Shown here: one piece after another, positions 17,263 to 25,473 of the stretch | Layout of the letters: the number at the start of each line of letters is the position of its first letter | How positions within the stretch are numbered: the stretch's first letter is position 1 | Assembly (NCBI GenBank): GCA_900450455.1 | Contig: UGGN01000002.1 | Coordinates: 248,001 to 312,000 of the forward strand | Reading direction: 5' to 3' | Source of the DNA: [Eubacterium] infirmum | GTDB taxonomy: Bacteria; Bacillota; Clostridia; Peptostreptococcales; Anaerovoracaceae | DNA: 64,000 nucleotides | Program-made: the position numbers and the translations under genes | The notes under the pieces: model-generated | Told to the model about the DNA's origin: nothing | The model's database searches: none | The model's input: the letters and a program-made list of their open reading frames with translations, nothing else

Positions 17263-17291
17263 ATTATAGTTTCTAGCGTTTAAAATTGCAA
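17263..17291 (-). promoter_or_regulatory. Minus-strand promoter for the putative small RNA/leader
   Basis: Read on the minus strand: TTGCAA (17286-17291), a 17-base spacer and a perfect TATAAT (17263-17268). Confidence 0.55.
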
Positions 17292-17309
17292 GAACTAATT
17301 GCATAAATA

Positions 17310-17384
17310 TACTGCTATTTTTTTGTTTTTGAAAATAAATTGTGAAATAATGCTAAAAATATATGAAAATTTTTTATAGCAGTA
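17310..17384. repeat. AT-rich inverted repeat in the yprB-nudF intergenic region
   Basis: TACTGCTAT (17310-17318) and its complement ATAGCAGTA (17376-17384) flank 57 AT-rich bases. It lies in the 430-base non-coding stretch 17120-17549 between divergent genes. Apart from this, the small-RNA candidate and an extended -10 (TGATATAAT at 17514-17522) before nudF, I see nothing there. Confidence 0.4.
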
Positions 17385-17549
17385 AAAAATATCTGATATT
17401 TAATAAGGCTTTTTTGATAAAATTGATTTAGGCATAATATATTCATACAAAGTAACTAAATTATATACACAATAAACATAAGTAATTATATTAATATTAC
17501 TTTGATAAAGTATGATATAATATGTTATATTCCGCAAGGAGGTGTTACA

Positions 17550-18095
17550 ATGACATTTGATGAAAAAACACTGAGTTCAGAGCGTATCTATGAAGGTAGA
17601 ATACTTAATTTAAGATGCGATGAAGTTACTACAATTAATGGGACTTCTTATCGAGAGATTATAGAGCATAATGGAGGAGCAGCTGTAGCTGCTTTAACAG
17701 ATGATAGAAAACTAGTTATGGTACAGCAGTTCAGAAAGCCATCTGAACGTGTTATGCTTGAGGTTCCGGCAGGCAAGAGAGATGGGGACGAAGCAGGACT
17801 GGAGGTTGCAAGGAGAGAACTTAGAGAGGAGACAGGTTATTCTGCTGAGTTCATGACACATTTAACCTCTATTTTCACGACTGTTGGATATTCTGAAGAA
17901 GTTCTGGATATATATCTTGCCGAAGGACTTACGCCAGGAGAAACAAATTTTGATGATAACGAGGCTATTGATATTCTTGAGATACAGCTGGATGAGCTTG
18001 TCAATATGGTTATGGCGGGAAAGATTGAAGACGCAAAGAGCATCGTCGCTATTATGATGACAGCCGAAATATTGAGAAGGAGAAGTGATGGATAA
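17550..18095 (+). CDS. nudF: NUDIX hydrolase, ADP-ribose pyrophosphatase type
   Basis: 181 residues. I start at the ATG at 17550, five bases after AAGGAGGTG; an upstream in-frame ATG has no such site. The Nudix box is intact: G-x5-E-x7-REx2EE-x-G spanning GKRDGDEAGLEVARRELREE and TGY. The upstream strand MVQQFRKP and the GYSEE segment downstream are typical of NudF/YqkG enzymes, which split ADP-ribose into AMP and ribose 5-phosphate. It overlaps the XerD-like gene by 8 bases. The nudF-xerD proximity also occurs in Bacillus. Confidence 0.9.
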   Translation: MTFDEKTLSSERIYEGRILNLRCDEVTTINGTSYREIIEHNGGAAVAALTDDRKLVMVQQFRKPSERVMLEVPAGKRDGDEAGLEVARRELREETGYSAEFMTHLTSIFTTVGYSEEVLDIYLAEGLTPGETNFDDNEAIDILEIQLDELVNMVMAGKIEDAKSIVAIMMTAEILRRRSDG

Positions 18096-18975
18096 TATTC
18101 GTAGTTTTTCAGAATACCTAAGAGATAGCAAAAACACATCAGAAAATACCATATTGGCATACAGCAGAGACATTCTTGCTTTTGAAAAGTATTTAGGCAG
18201 GAAGGATAAAGTGCTCCTTGATGCAACTCAGACAGACGTTCTTTCCTATATTATGGAGCTGAGCAAAGCGGGTAAGTCTACTTCGACAACAAATAGAAAG
18301 CTCGCCTCTATAAGAGCTTTTTATATATTTAAAATTAAAGAAGGTGAGCTTAATGTAAATCCTGCTGACAATATCAAAACCCCTAGAGCAGAGCGAAACG
18401 AAGTTGATTTTCTTAGCATTTCAGAGGTCGAGGAACTCCTAAAACAGCCTAAGGAAAGTATTAAGGGATATAGGGACAGAGCGATTTTTGAGGTTCTATA
18501 TGGAACGGGAATCAGAGTCAATGAGCTTATTGAGCTAAACCTTGAGGACGTCAACCTTCGCATGGGATTCATCACATGTCAGGGAAACGGCAAGGGGAGA
18601 ATCGTTCCGCTGGGAAGCTATGCTAAGGATGCTATAAAGAAGTATTTTGATAGCAGCATGCCTAGTTTGTCAAAGAATAAGAAATATGAGGACGGTAAAA
18701 CGCCACTTTTCTTAAACTATATGGGTGAAAGATTTACAAGACAGGGTCTTTGGAAATTGATGAAGCAGTACGGAAAGGCAGTTGGTATGGAAGAGAGAAT
18801 TACTCCACATATACTCAGAAATTCTTTCACCGTACATATGATACAAAACGGTGCAGATCTCAAGACATTGCAGGAACTTCTCGGATACGATGATATGCAG
18901 GCACTTCAGGCTTTCATGCAGCTATCCAAGAGCAGAATCAAGGATGTTTACGATAGAACTCATCCGAGGGCCTAG
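18088..18975 (+). CDS. XerD-like tyrosine recombinase fold protein lacking the catalytic tyrosine
   Basis: 295 residues, normal length for XerC/XerD, with the SAM-like N-terminal arm-binding domain (1-100) and the catalytic domain. Of the active-site set, Arg143 (TGIRVNEL), His241 and Arg244 (PHILRNSF) remain. The position of the third His is Tyr267 (LLGYDD instead of LLGH), the nucleophile Tyr is Phe276 (LQAFMQLSK), and the beta-hairpin GKGNKER is QGNGKGR. The reading frame is intact and the ending THPRA is conserved, so this is a maintained gene rather than decay. Strand cleavage should be impossible; a DNA-binding or accessory role is possible. GTG at 18085 is an alternative start. Confidence 0.88.
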   Translation: MDNIRSFSEYLRDSKNTSENTILAYSRDILAFEKYLGRKDKVLLDATQTDVLSYIMELSKAGKSTSTTNRKLASIRAFYIFKIKEGELNVNPADNIKTPRAERNEVDFLSISEVEELLKQPKESIKGYRDRAIFEVLYGTGIRVNELIELNLEDVNLRMGFITCQGNGKGRIVPLGSYAKDAIKKYFDSSMPSLSKNKKYEDGKTPLFLNYMGERFTRQGLWKLMKQYGKAVGMEERITPHILRNSFTVHMIQNGADLKTLQELLGYDDMQALQAFMQLSKSRIKDVYDRTHPRA

Positions 18976-19035
18976 CTCTGATATATATCAGTCCGAGTAT
19001 TTTATATTAATATTAACCAAAATGCATAATTTTGC

Positions 19036-19064
19036 TTGCATTTATTTCCTTTGGATGATAAACT
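19036..19064 (+). promoter_or_regulatory. Promoter of rplS
   Basis: TTGCAT, a 17-base spacer ending in TGA, and TAAACT: an extended -10 type promoter. It starts the L19 leader. Confidence 0.45.
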
Positions 19065-19068
19065 AGTT

Positions 19069-19135
19069 AAGTTAGTACGGGTGGTCCTCTGCATACAGTA
19101 GTGGCAAGAACACCTTGGAGGGAAAGGAGGAACAC
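19069..19135 (+). promoter_or_regulatory. Candidate ribosomal protein L19 leader
   Basis: The 5' leader of rplS can fold: GGTG pairs with CACC around an inner TGC/GCA helix and a CTG/CAG hairpin, just before the GGAGG site. Autoregulatory leaders before rplS are known in Bacillota. Assignment rests on position and foldability, not on a verified covariance match. Confidence 0.45.
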
Positions 19136-19140
19136 AATCA

Positions 19141-19479
19141 ATGAATATTTTAGATTCAGTTGCTCAGGATTATCTCAAGAAGGATGTCCCTGCATTTAAC
19201 GTAGGTGACCAGGTAAAGGTCCACGTTAAAATTAAAGAAGGCGCAAGAGAAAGAATTCAGATTTTTGAAGGTTTTGTTCTTAAGAAGCAGAACGGCGGAA
19301 TCGGTGCTACATTTACAGTTAGAAAGATTGCTTCCGGTGTAGGTGTTGAGAAGACATTCCCAATTCATTCTCCATGGGTCGAGAAAATCGAAGTTGTTAG
19401 AGAAGGTAAGGTTAGAAGAGCTAGACTTCACTACATGCGTGGCAGAACCGGTAAGGCTGCTAAGATTAAGACTAAATAA
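19141..19479 (+). CDS. rplS: 50S ribosomal protein L19
   Basis: 112 residues, family length. The SH3-like barrel signatures are present: [47 protein letters not shown] and a basic end near [19 protein letters not shown]19 sits at the 30S-50S interface. GGAGG precedes the ATG. It is monocistronic between its own promoter/leader and a strong terminator; rimM and trmD, its usual neighbours, are absent here. Confidence 0.97.
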   Translation: MNILDSVAQDYLKKDVPAFNVGDQVKVHVKIKEGARERIQIFEGFVLKKQNGGIGATFTVRKIASGVGVEKTFPIHSPWVEKIEVVREGKVRRARLHYMRGRTGKAAKIKTK

Positions 19480-19489
19480 TAACGGTCAC

Positions 19490-19517
19490 AAAGGACATCC
19501 GCATGGATGTCCTTTTT
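19490..19517 (+). terminator. Rho-independent terminator after rplS
   Basis: Perfect 8 bp stem GGACATCC/GGATGTCC with a GCAT loop, followed by five T. Confidence 0.9.
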
Positions 19518-19552
19518 ACTAACAGTTGTTCTTAAATTGAAAGAGGGTCAAG

Positions 19553-20395
19553 ATGTCACTACAAAATATAAACTGGTATCCGGGTCATATGAAGAAGACG
19601 AGAGAGCTAATCACAAGCAATCTCAAGCTGGTTGATATTGTAATAGAGGTTATAGATGCGAGAATTCCTGTTTCGAGCAGAAATCCGGTAATCGATGAAC
19701 TTACAGCGGGTAAGCAGAGAATAATAATACTTAATAAAAGCGATTTAGCCGATGGTAATGAGACTAAACGCTGGATGGAAAAGCTAGGCACAGATGGAAT
19801 AAAAGTTATGACTCTAGACTCTATGCACGGCGTTGGAATCAAAGAACTTCTCAATTTGATGACTAAAATTCAGGACGATATCAATAAGGATAGGGTGAGA
19901 AAGAAGAATTTAAGGCTGATGATTGTCGGTGTTCCAAATGTAGGAAAATCATCCTTAATCAATCGTTTAACAGGTAAGAAGAGTGCAAAGACCGGAGATA
20001 AACCCGGTGTGACCAAGGGAAAGCAGTGGCTTACTCTATCAAACGGCATGCAGCTTCTCGATACACCGGGAATTTTATGGCCTAAGTTTGAGGATGAATC
20101 TGTGGGAATTAAGCTCGCCTTTTGCGGCTCAATCAAGGATGAGATTCTGGATTTAGAAACTCTGGCCTTAAGGCTTATAGAACTTCTCCAGGATGAATAC
20201 CCTAAACTGCTGGCAAATAGATATAAGCTGGATGAAATCTCAGATGAAGGTCTGGTAAATATGGATAATATCGCCCTAAACAGAGGTTTTATTCTATCAA
20301 AAGGAAGAATTGACTACAGCAGATGTGCAAAGACTGTTCTGGACGAATTTAGATCCGCTCAGATAGGTAGAATAACTTTAGAAAGGGCTGAGTAA
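19553..20395 (+). CDS. rbgA: Ribosome biogenesis GTPase YlqF/RbgA
   Basis: 280 residues. RbgA is a circularly permuted GTPase needed for late assembly of the 50S subunit. The motifs come in permuted order: G4 LNKSD, then G1 GVPNVGKSSL, G2 in PGVTKG and G3 DTPG. The C-terminal ANTAR-like domain (about 200-280) binds rRNA. NWYPGHM at the start is typical. The stop is followed after one base by rnhB, the ylqF-rnhB pair seen widely in Firmicutes, close to rplS as in Bacillus. Confidence 0.95.
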   Translation: MSLQNINWYPGHMKKTRELITSNLKLVDIVIEVIDARIPVSSRNPVIDELTAGKQRIIILNKSDLADGNETKRWMEKLGTDGIKVMTLDSMHGVGIKELLNLMTKIQDDINKDRVRKKNLRLMIVGVPNVGKSSLINRLTGKKSAKTGDKPGVTKGKQWLTLSNGMQLLDTPGILWPKFEDESVGIKLAFCGSIKDEILDLETLALRLIELLQDEYPKLLANRYKLDEISDEGLVNMDNIALNRGFILSKGRIDYSRCAKTVLDEFRSAQIGRITLERAE

Positions 20396-20396
20396 G

Positions 20397-21065
20397 ATGA
20401 CTAAGGCCGAAAGATTTGAGCTCGCTGTTAAAAGGACTGAAGAGTTGAGAAAACCTGAAATTGAACTCATGGACAAGGGGTATAACTTAATTGCCGGTGT
20501 AGATGAGGTTGGCAGAGGTCCGCTTGCCGGACCGGTAGTTGCCGCAGCTTGCATTTTTGATAGAGATGTGGACATAGTTGGCATAGATGATTCTAAGAAG
20601 CTGAGTGAAAAGAAGAGGGAACGGCTTTTTGACGAGATAAAGGAAAAAGCACTTGCTTACGGAATAGGGGAATCCTCATGCGAAGTCATAGATGAAATTA
20701 ACATCTTAGAGGCAACTAAGCTTGCTATGAAGAAAGCTATTGAGAAAGCTGATAAAATGCTTATTTCTAAGGGAAAAGATAAGATTCAGATTGTTGTCTT
20801 TGATGCAGTAAAAATTGCAGATTTGGATAAAGAGCAGATTTCAGTCGTCAAAGGTGATCAGAAATACTTTTCGATAGCTGCAGCATCTATACTTGCGAAA
20901 GTGACGAGAGATAAATTGATGAAGGAGTATGATAAGGTTTATCCTGAGTACGGCTTTGCATCAAACAAAGGCTATGGAACAAAGGCACATTACGAGGGGA
21001 TTAAGAAGGCAGGAATCACACAAATTCATAGAAGAAGCTTCTTGAAAAACCTAGATACACATTAA
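20397..21065 (+). CDS. rnhB: Ribonuclease HII
   Basis: 222 residues; removes RNA from RNA-DNA hybrids, including single misincorporated ribonucleotides. The type 2 RNase H signature GVDEVGRGPLAGPVVAAA carries the Asp-Glu pair. Further acids lie in GIDDSKKLS and VVFDAVK, and SIAAASILAKVTRD is conserved. The ATG lies one base after the rbgA stop. Its terminator is now separated from it by a 1.3 kb insertion element. Confidence 0.95.
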   Translation: MTKAERFELAVKRTEELRKPEIELMDKGYNLIAGVDEVGRGPLAGPVVAAACIFDRDVDIVGIDDSKKLSEKKRERLFDEIKEKALAYGIGESSCEVIDEINILEATKLAMKKAIEKADKMLISKGKDKIQIVVFDAVKIADLDKEQISVVKGDQKYFSIAAASILAKVTRDKLMKEYDKVYPEYGFASNKGYGTKAHYEGIKKAGITQIHRRSFLKNLDTH

Positions 21066-21078
21066 AAATATGGGATTC

Positions 21079-22438
21079 TAAAAAGCGGGCTATAGGACAA
21101 AAAGTGTGTGTAAAAACCGACATAACAGTTGATATTTCAATAGTTATGTCGGTTTAATCTTTTTTGAAAGAAGATTGAGGGTGGACAAAAAGTGTGTGTG
21201 AAAACTCTTTAAAATATTGGAATTTCAATGATAAAACGTGGTATATCTTCCTTAGAATTAGTGTTCTTGGAGGAATATATTATGAAGCAGGTAAATTGTC
21301 CAATTTGTAATTGCAAATGTATAAAACACGGTAAGATAAAATCTGGCTCTCAAAGGTGGTTTTGTAAGTCTTGTAAGTTAGCGTTTACGCCAAAGATAGA
21401 TAATGATACTAAACAGCTTCAGCATTTCTTGGCTTGGTTATTCAGTAAAGAAGTACAAAGTAATATGTCAGGTGGTGGAAGAACTTTTAGAAGAAAAACC
21501 TCCAAGTTTTGGGATATATGGGTTATGGCACCAAAGATTGAAAAATCAAAAGATGTACTGTATTTTGATGGTATATATCTATCGCGTAAATCGTGTATTT
21601 TGATATGTTGTGACAAAGAACATGTATTAGGTTGGTACGTATGCAGATATGAGCATTCAGGAGCTTGGGAGGCTCTAATGAGTCGTATAGCAGAACCTAA
21701 GGTGGTTGTATCCGATGGTGGTAAAGGATTTAGAAAAGCACTTAAGAGAAAGTGGCCAAAGGCAAAGCATCAAAGATGCGTATTTCACGTGTTTTCACAG
21801 GTTAAAAGATATACAACAAGTAGACCAAATACTTTAGCCGGGCTAGAGCTTTATGCACTGGCAAGGGATTTGTTTGATGTTAAAAGTATTGAAGACTCAA
21901 AGATATGGGTTGATCGTTTTACAGGTTGGATTGTCAAGCATAAACGTTTTTTAAGCGAAGTAACATATGATGAAAATGGAAAGATAAGACCTAAGCATGA
22001 AAGACTGATAAAGGCTGAAAAATCAATGCTAAGACTACTTAATGATAATACTCTATTCACGTATCTTAATGAAGAATTAAGGGCTGAGTTTAAAATTCCA
22101 TCGACAAACAATCGAATTGAAGGTGGTGTAAATGCTTGTCTTAGGGAGATGCTGCATAACCATAGGGGGTTATCTGTTGAGAGAAGAATTAAAGCGGTTT
22201 TTTGGTGGTGCTATATGCACTCACCAAAACCGCTTTCTGCTTCTGAGATATTAAAAACAATGCCTACAAACAAGAGCATAGATGATATTTACAAGAAGAT
22301 GACTGCCAAGAAACAACTAGAAGATACTATTCCTATGTGGGGTGATGCAGTTGTATGGAGCGAGCTACATCATTCGAGCAATTATCCGGTGTACTGGGAT
22401 TAGTCACACACACTTTTTGTCCTATAGCCCTAAAAAGC
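21079..22438 (+). mobile_element. IS1249-like insertion sequence with 8 bp target duplication
   Basis: A 1344 bp element (21087-22430) bounded by perfect 25 bp inverted repeats that begin GGGCTATAGGAC (21087-21111 and 22406-22430). An 8 bp direct repeat TAAAAAGC flanks it (21079-21086 and 22431-22438), as expected for IS256-superfamily transposition. It encodes one transposase. Inside the left end are a second partial copy of the repeat (21183-21199) and a 13 bp hairpin (21114-21126 with 21143-21155) with a T-run that could block read-through. Everything is intact, so the insertion looks recent. The 162 bases between rnhB and the transposase are almost all element. Confidence 0.93.
21282..22403 (+). 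CDS. IS1249 family transposase (IS256 superfamily)
   Basis: 373 residues. I start at ATG 21282, which has GGAGG 8 bases upstream; an earlier ATG (21228) has none. An N-terminal zinc ribbon (Cys6, Cys9, Cys28, Cys31) resembles IS1/ISL3-type elements. The DDE catalytic residues are Asp96 (YFDGIYLSR), Asp145 (VVVSDGGKGF) and Glu280 (NNRIEGG), with the C/H motif CVFHV after the second Asp as in the mutator-type IS256 superfamily. The stop lies 2 bases before the right inverted repeat. Confidence 0.9.
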   Translation: MKQVNCPICNCKCIKHGKIKSGSQRWFCKSCKLAFTPKIDNDTKQLQHFLAWLFSKEVQSNMSGGGRTFRRKTSKFWDIWVMAPKIEKSKDVLYFDGIYLSRKSCILICCDKEHVLGWYVCRYEHSGAWEALMSRIAEPKVVVSDGGKGFRKALKRKWPKAKHQRCVFHVFSQVKRYTTSRPNTLAGLELYALARDLFDVKSIEDSKIWVDRFTGWIVKHKRFLSEVTYDENGKIRPKHERLIKAEKSMLRLLNDNTLFTYLNEELRAEFKIPSTNNRIEGGVNACLREMLHNHRGLSVERRIKAVFWWCYMHSPKPLSASEILKTMPTNKSIDDIYKKMTAKKQLEDTIPMWGDAVVWSELHHSSNYPVYWD

Positions 22439-22462
22439 AGCAGAGCCAATCTGCTGCTTTTT
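22432..22462. terminator. Bidirectional terminator of rnhB and the acylation cluster, at the IS junction
   Basis: Perfect 12 bp stem AAAAAGCAGCAG/CTGCTGCTTTTT with a 7-base loop; the A and T runs serve both strands. The left part of its stem is also the right copy of the IS target duplication. Confidence 0.85.
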
Positions 22463-23626
22463 CTACTTTACGCTTATATCCTTTGATGCGCTTATCATCA
22501 TGTCTAATGAATTATCGTTAAAGAATGTATTTGCGTTATATAAGAAGAGTACGTCTGTTATGCCATTTGCTTTGATGATTTCGCTGATATCATCAAAAAA
22601 GTATCTTGGGTCTATAACTATAATCTCCCTGTAATCCTGCGACAGAAATGGGATGAAGCTATTAGCATAGGAATCTTTGATAAGAAGAAGCTTTCGCTGT
22701 GAGTTCACAGGCGTTTTAATCGAGTAAATTGGATGGTTACTTCCACCAAATACTGTATATGTATCTTTCTTCTTGAGGTTGTTCAGCTTATAGAACTCAG
22801 TTGTCTTCTCCTTTGTATCAGAGTAGAAGATAACGCTGTTCTTATAGCCTTGGCCTTCTTTAGGAAGGTAAAGCTTTATCATATCGTTAAGTCCGTTGGT
22901 GAATCCACTCTTAGATGCAAGAGTTCCACGGAAGTCGTTTTTTACCGCTAGGGTATCGTACTTAATATTACTAGTTAGTTTATTTTTCTTGGCAAAATCC
23001 TTGTATGCCAGGTATGCTCCGTCAGTAGTCCAGTGGTGATCTGTATGATAGTAAAGCTCGACCTTCTCCTTGTTCTTATTAAAGGTGCTTCTTACATCTA
23101 TAGGGTTGATTCCAATAGACTGTATTTTCTTAAAGAAACCGTCCATCTGCTTGTTTTGGTCCTCAGTTACTGCAAATAGAGGAAGCTTGTTTGACATGAT
23201 ATTTGCTGCGTTTGGTGCAAGCAGGAAGTCCATGTTTATGCTAGGGTAGAGTTGCTTGAACTTGGCTAGAGAACTGTAGTTGTTCTCCATTTTTTTTGTG
23301 TCAAACTTGCTTATATCATCCATCAAATAGTTGTCCTTGCATCGGAAAACATTGTTTGATTCTGAGACACCAAGACTTGTATCAAAGGATGATTTTATTT
23401 TTATGTACATATTTCTGAGCATAAATTGATCTGCAACGTATGATTCTGCCTTTGATTCGAGTCTGCCGCTAAAAATACTGCTTAAGTTTAGCTTTGGCCT
23501 AGTTTGGAGCAGGCGGTTTTCTTCAGCAGAGAATTTCTTGTCGGGCAAAATAATGTTAAATATCATAACCGCAATCAATATGGCCGGAAATATAAATCCA
23601 AATATTTTAGCTGTCTTACGATTCAT
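22463..23626 (-). CDS. DHHW family protein (AlgJ/AlgX-like)
   Basis: 387 residues with one N-terminal membrane anchor (about 8-28), the rest outside the cell. The signature YYHTDHHWTTDGAY gives the DHHW family its name; it is an AlgX/AlgJ-like SGNH-type domain with a later Ser in LLLIKDSYANSF and Asp in IVIDPRYF. Such proteins accept acetyl groups handed over by an MBOAT partner and place them on exported polysaccharide or wall polymer. The MBOAT gene lies 11 bases upstream on the same strand, so this is the last gene of a four-gene operon. Confidence 0.88.
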   Translation of the reverse strand: MNRKTAKIFGFIFPAILIAVMIFNIILPDKKFSAEENRLLQTRPKLNLSSIFSGRLESKAESYVADQFMLRNMYIKIKSSFDTSLGVSESNNVFRCKDNYLMDDISKFDTKKMENNYSSLAKFKQLYPSINMDFLLAPNAANIMSNKLPLFAVTEDQNKQMDGFFKKIQSIGINPIDVRSTFNKNKEKVELYYHTDHHWTTDGAYLAYKDFAKKNKLTSNIKYDTLAVKNDFRGTLASKSGFTNGLNDMIKLYLPKEGQGYKNSVIFYSDTKEKTTEFYKLNNLKKKDTYTVFGGSNHPIYSIKTPVNSQRKLLLIKDSYANSFIPFLSQDYREIIVIDPRYFFDDISEIIKANGITDVLFLYNANTFFNDNSLDMMISASKDISVK

Positions 23627-23637
23627 CTTTCCTCCAT

Positions 23638-25023
23638 TTAAAATCTAAAATATAAGAAAGGATTGTATGTGCTGAATACCAAATATGAAACCGAAATTAT
23701 AAAGATGATAAGCAGGCTTGCAATAGAGAAAGCGGTGCTGCTCTTACTGATAAGAGTATACATCTTGTACGGCTTTGGATGTGATAATACTATAGCTATA
23801 ATCATCAAAACCAAGTTCGATTTCAGTAGATATAAAAAGTGCATGTTTGCAAATGGAAGTTTGCTGAGCATGAACATATCTCCAAGATAATGTATGGCTT
23901 CAGTTAAGTTATCGCTGAAGAAGAATACCCAGGCGATAGATACGATAAATATCGTTATCAAATGCTGAAGAATGCTAGGTAATTTCTCTATGCGTTCAGC
24001 AAAGAAGTATTTCTCTAAAATTAAAAATATTCCATAGTAGAGTCCCCATACCACAAAGTTCCAGCTGGCACCGTGCCAAAGTCCGGTAAGCATCCAAACT
24101 ATAAGAAGGTTTATTATATGCCTCCTAGGGGCAACACGATTTCCTCCTAGAGGGAAATAAAGGTAATCTCTGAACCATGTGCTAAGGGATATATGCCACC
24201 TGCGCCAAAACTCAGTTACAGATTTGGATATATATGGATAGTTGAAGTTTTCCATGAAGTTAAATCCGAAAACCTTACCAAGTCCAATCGCCATATCTGA
24301 ATAACCACTGAAATCAAAGTAAATCTGCAGTGTATAGGCTGCAACTCCAAGCCAAGATGTTAGAACAGATGAGTTTGAGTTTTGGGATAGTATTTCTGTA
24401 TGCAAAGCACCCAAGTTGTTTGCAATTATAACCTTTTTGGCAAGCCCAATTATGAATCTTGCACTTCCTTTGCCGATTAGTTCAGGTGAAATTTCTCTCT
24501 TATCAAGTTCTGTTGCGATGTCCTTATATTTAACTATAGGTCCGGCAATAAGCTGAGGGAAGAGTGATAAGTAGAGTCCGAACTTGAGCGGACTCCTTTG
24601 GGCATCTGTATCACCTCTGTAAACATCTATTATGTATGACATTGCCTGAAAGGTGTAGAATGATATACCTATTGGAAGTGGCAAGGCCGTATATGAGATA
24701 TTAGTACCGAATAAAGCGTTTACACTGTCAAGCGCAAAACCGTAGTATTTAAAAAAGGAGAGTATTAACAGGTTTATGACAACGGTAAAAATTAAAGTTG
24801 TCTTTTTACCAAACTTTCGCTCTTTTTCTATGTCTAATGCCATTGCCCAGTTGAAGGCAATGCTAAATATCATTAAAAATACATATATCGGTTCACCCCA
24901 GGCATAGAAAAATAGGCTGGCAGCAAGCAGAACGTAGTTCTTGTACTTAAAAGGCACAGCGAAGTATACAATTAATAAAATTGGTAAGAATGTGAACAGA
25001 AAGAAGATACTACTGAACAGCAT
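23638..25023 (-). CDS. MBOAT family O-acyltransferase (AlgI/DltB-like)
   Basis: 461-residue polytopic membrane protein with about eleven hydrophobic segments. The family core is clear: PIGISFYTFQAMSYIIDVYRG, a WRRWHISLSTWFRDYLYFPLGG block, and the catalytic histidine in MLTGLWHGASWNF. AlgI-type enzymes move acetyl groups from a cytoplasmic donor across the membrane. The gene overlaps the DUF4358 gene by 14 bases and is followed by the DHHW gene, forming the transfer-and-attach pair seen in alginate, peptidoglycan and teichoic-acid modification systems. The target polymer here is unknown. Confidence 0.93.
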   Translation of the reverse strand: MLFSSIFFLFTFLPILLIVYFAVPFKYKNYVLLAASLFFYAWGEPIYVFLMIFSIAFNWAMALDIEKERKFGKKTTLIFTVVINLLILSFFKYYGFALDSVNALFGTNISYTALPLPIGISFYTFQAMSYIIDVYRGDTDAQRSPLKFGLYLSLFPQLIAGPIVKYKDIATELDKREISPELIGKGSARFIIGLAKKVIIANNLGALHTEILSQNSNSSVLTSWLGVAAYTLQIYFDFSGYSDMAIGLGKVFGFNFMENFNYPYISKSVTEFWRRWHISLSTWFRDYLYFPLGGNRVAPRRHIINLLIVWMLTGLWHGASWNFVVWGLYYGIFLILEKYFFAERIEKLPSILQHLITIFIVSIAWVFFFSDNLTEAIHYLGDMFMLSKLPFANMHFLYLLKSNLVLMIIAIVLSHPKPYKMYTLISKSSTAFSIASLLIIFIISVSYLVFSTYNPFLYFRF

Positions 25024-25471
25024 TTCTGAATACCTCCTCTATATTTTGTCCATCATCGCCGACATAATATAGTAAATATGTGCCTTTCTGGATGATTAAA
25101 GCATTTTTTAGTGCAGCTACCTGCTTAGGACCGTAACCCTCAAAAATCTTTAGCTGAGATTTTATTCTCTTGTCAACACTATCTCTATAGTTGTTAAGCT
25201 TATTTCTGTCGCTTGCTTTTATAATAAGAAGTTCATCAACACTGAGTGCCTCAGGACTTTTATAATAAAAATATCCTTTAGTGGAGGACGGATCTATTTC
25301 CATAAAATGAACTAAATCCTGATCCACACACTTGTTTAACTTCTGCACTTTCAGTTCCTTTGCCATGGCTTTCTCTATTGATTTGACAGGGACATTCTTA
25401 GCACTTTGAATGCTATAAGCAATTCCGAGGAGAAAAACAAAGATAAGCAGAAATAACAGTTTTTTCTTCAC
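25010..25471 (-). CDS. DUF4358 domain-containing membrane-anchored protein
   Basis: 153 residues with an N-terminal hydrophobic segment (about 4-22) that could be a signal anchor, then a compact extracellular DUF4358 domain. No catalytic motif is visible. DUF4358 proteins recur beside MBOAT and SGNH/DHHW genes in Clostridia, so a structural or regulatory part in surface O-acylation is likely, but no function has been shown to my knowledge. It starts 2 bases after the SGNH gene ends. Confidence 0.8.
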   Translation of the reverse strand: MKKKLLFLLIFVFLLGIAYSIQSAKNVPVKSIEKAMAKELKVQKLNKCVDQDLVHFMEIDPSSTKGYFYYKSPEALSVDELLIIKASDRNKLNNYRDSVDKRIKSQLKIFEGYGPKQVAALKNALIIQKGTYLLYYVGDDGQNIEEVFRNAVQ

Positions 25472-25473
25472 TT

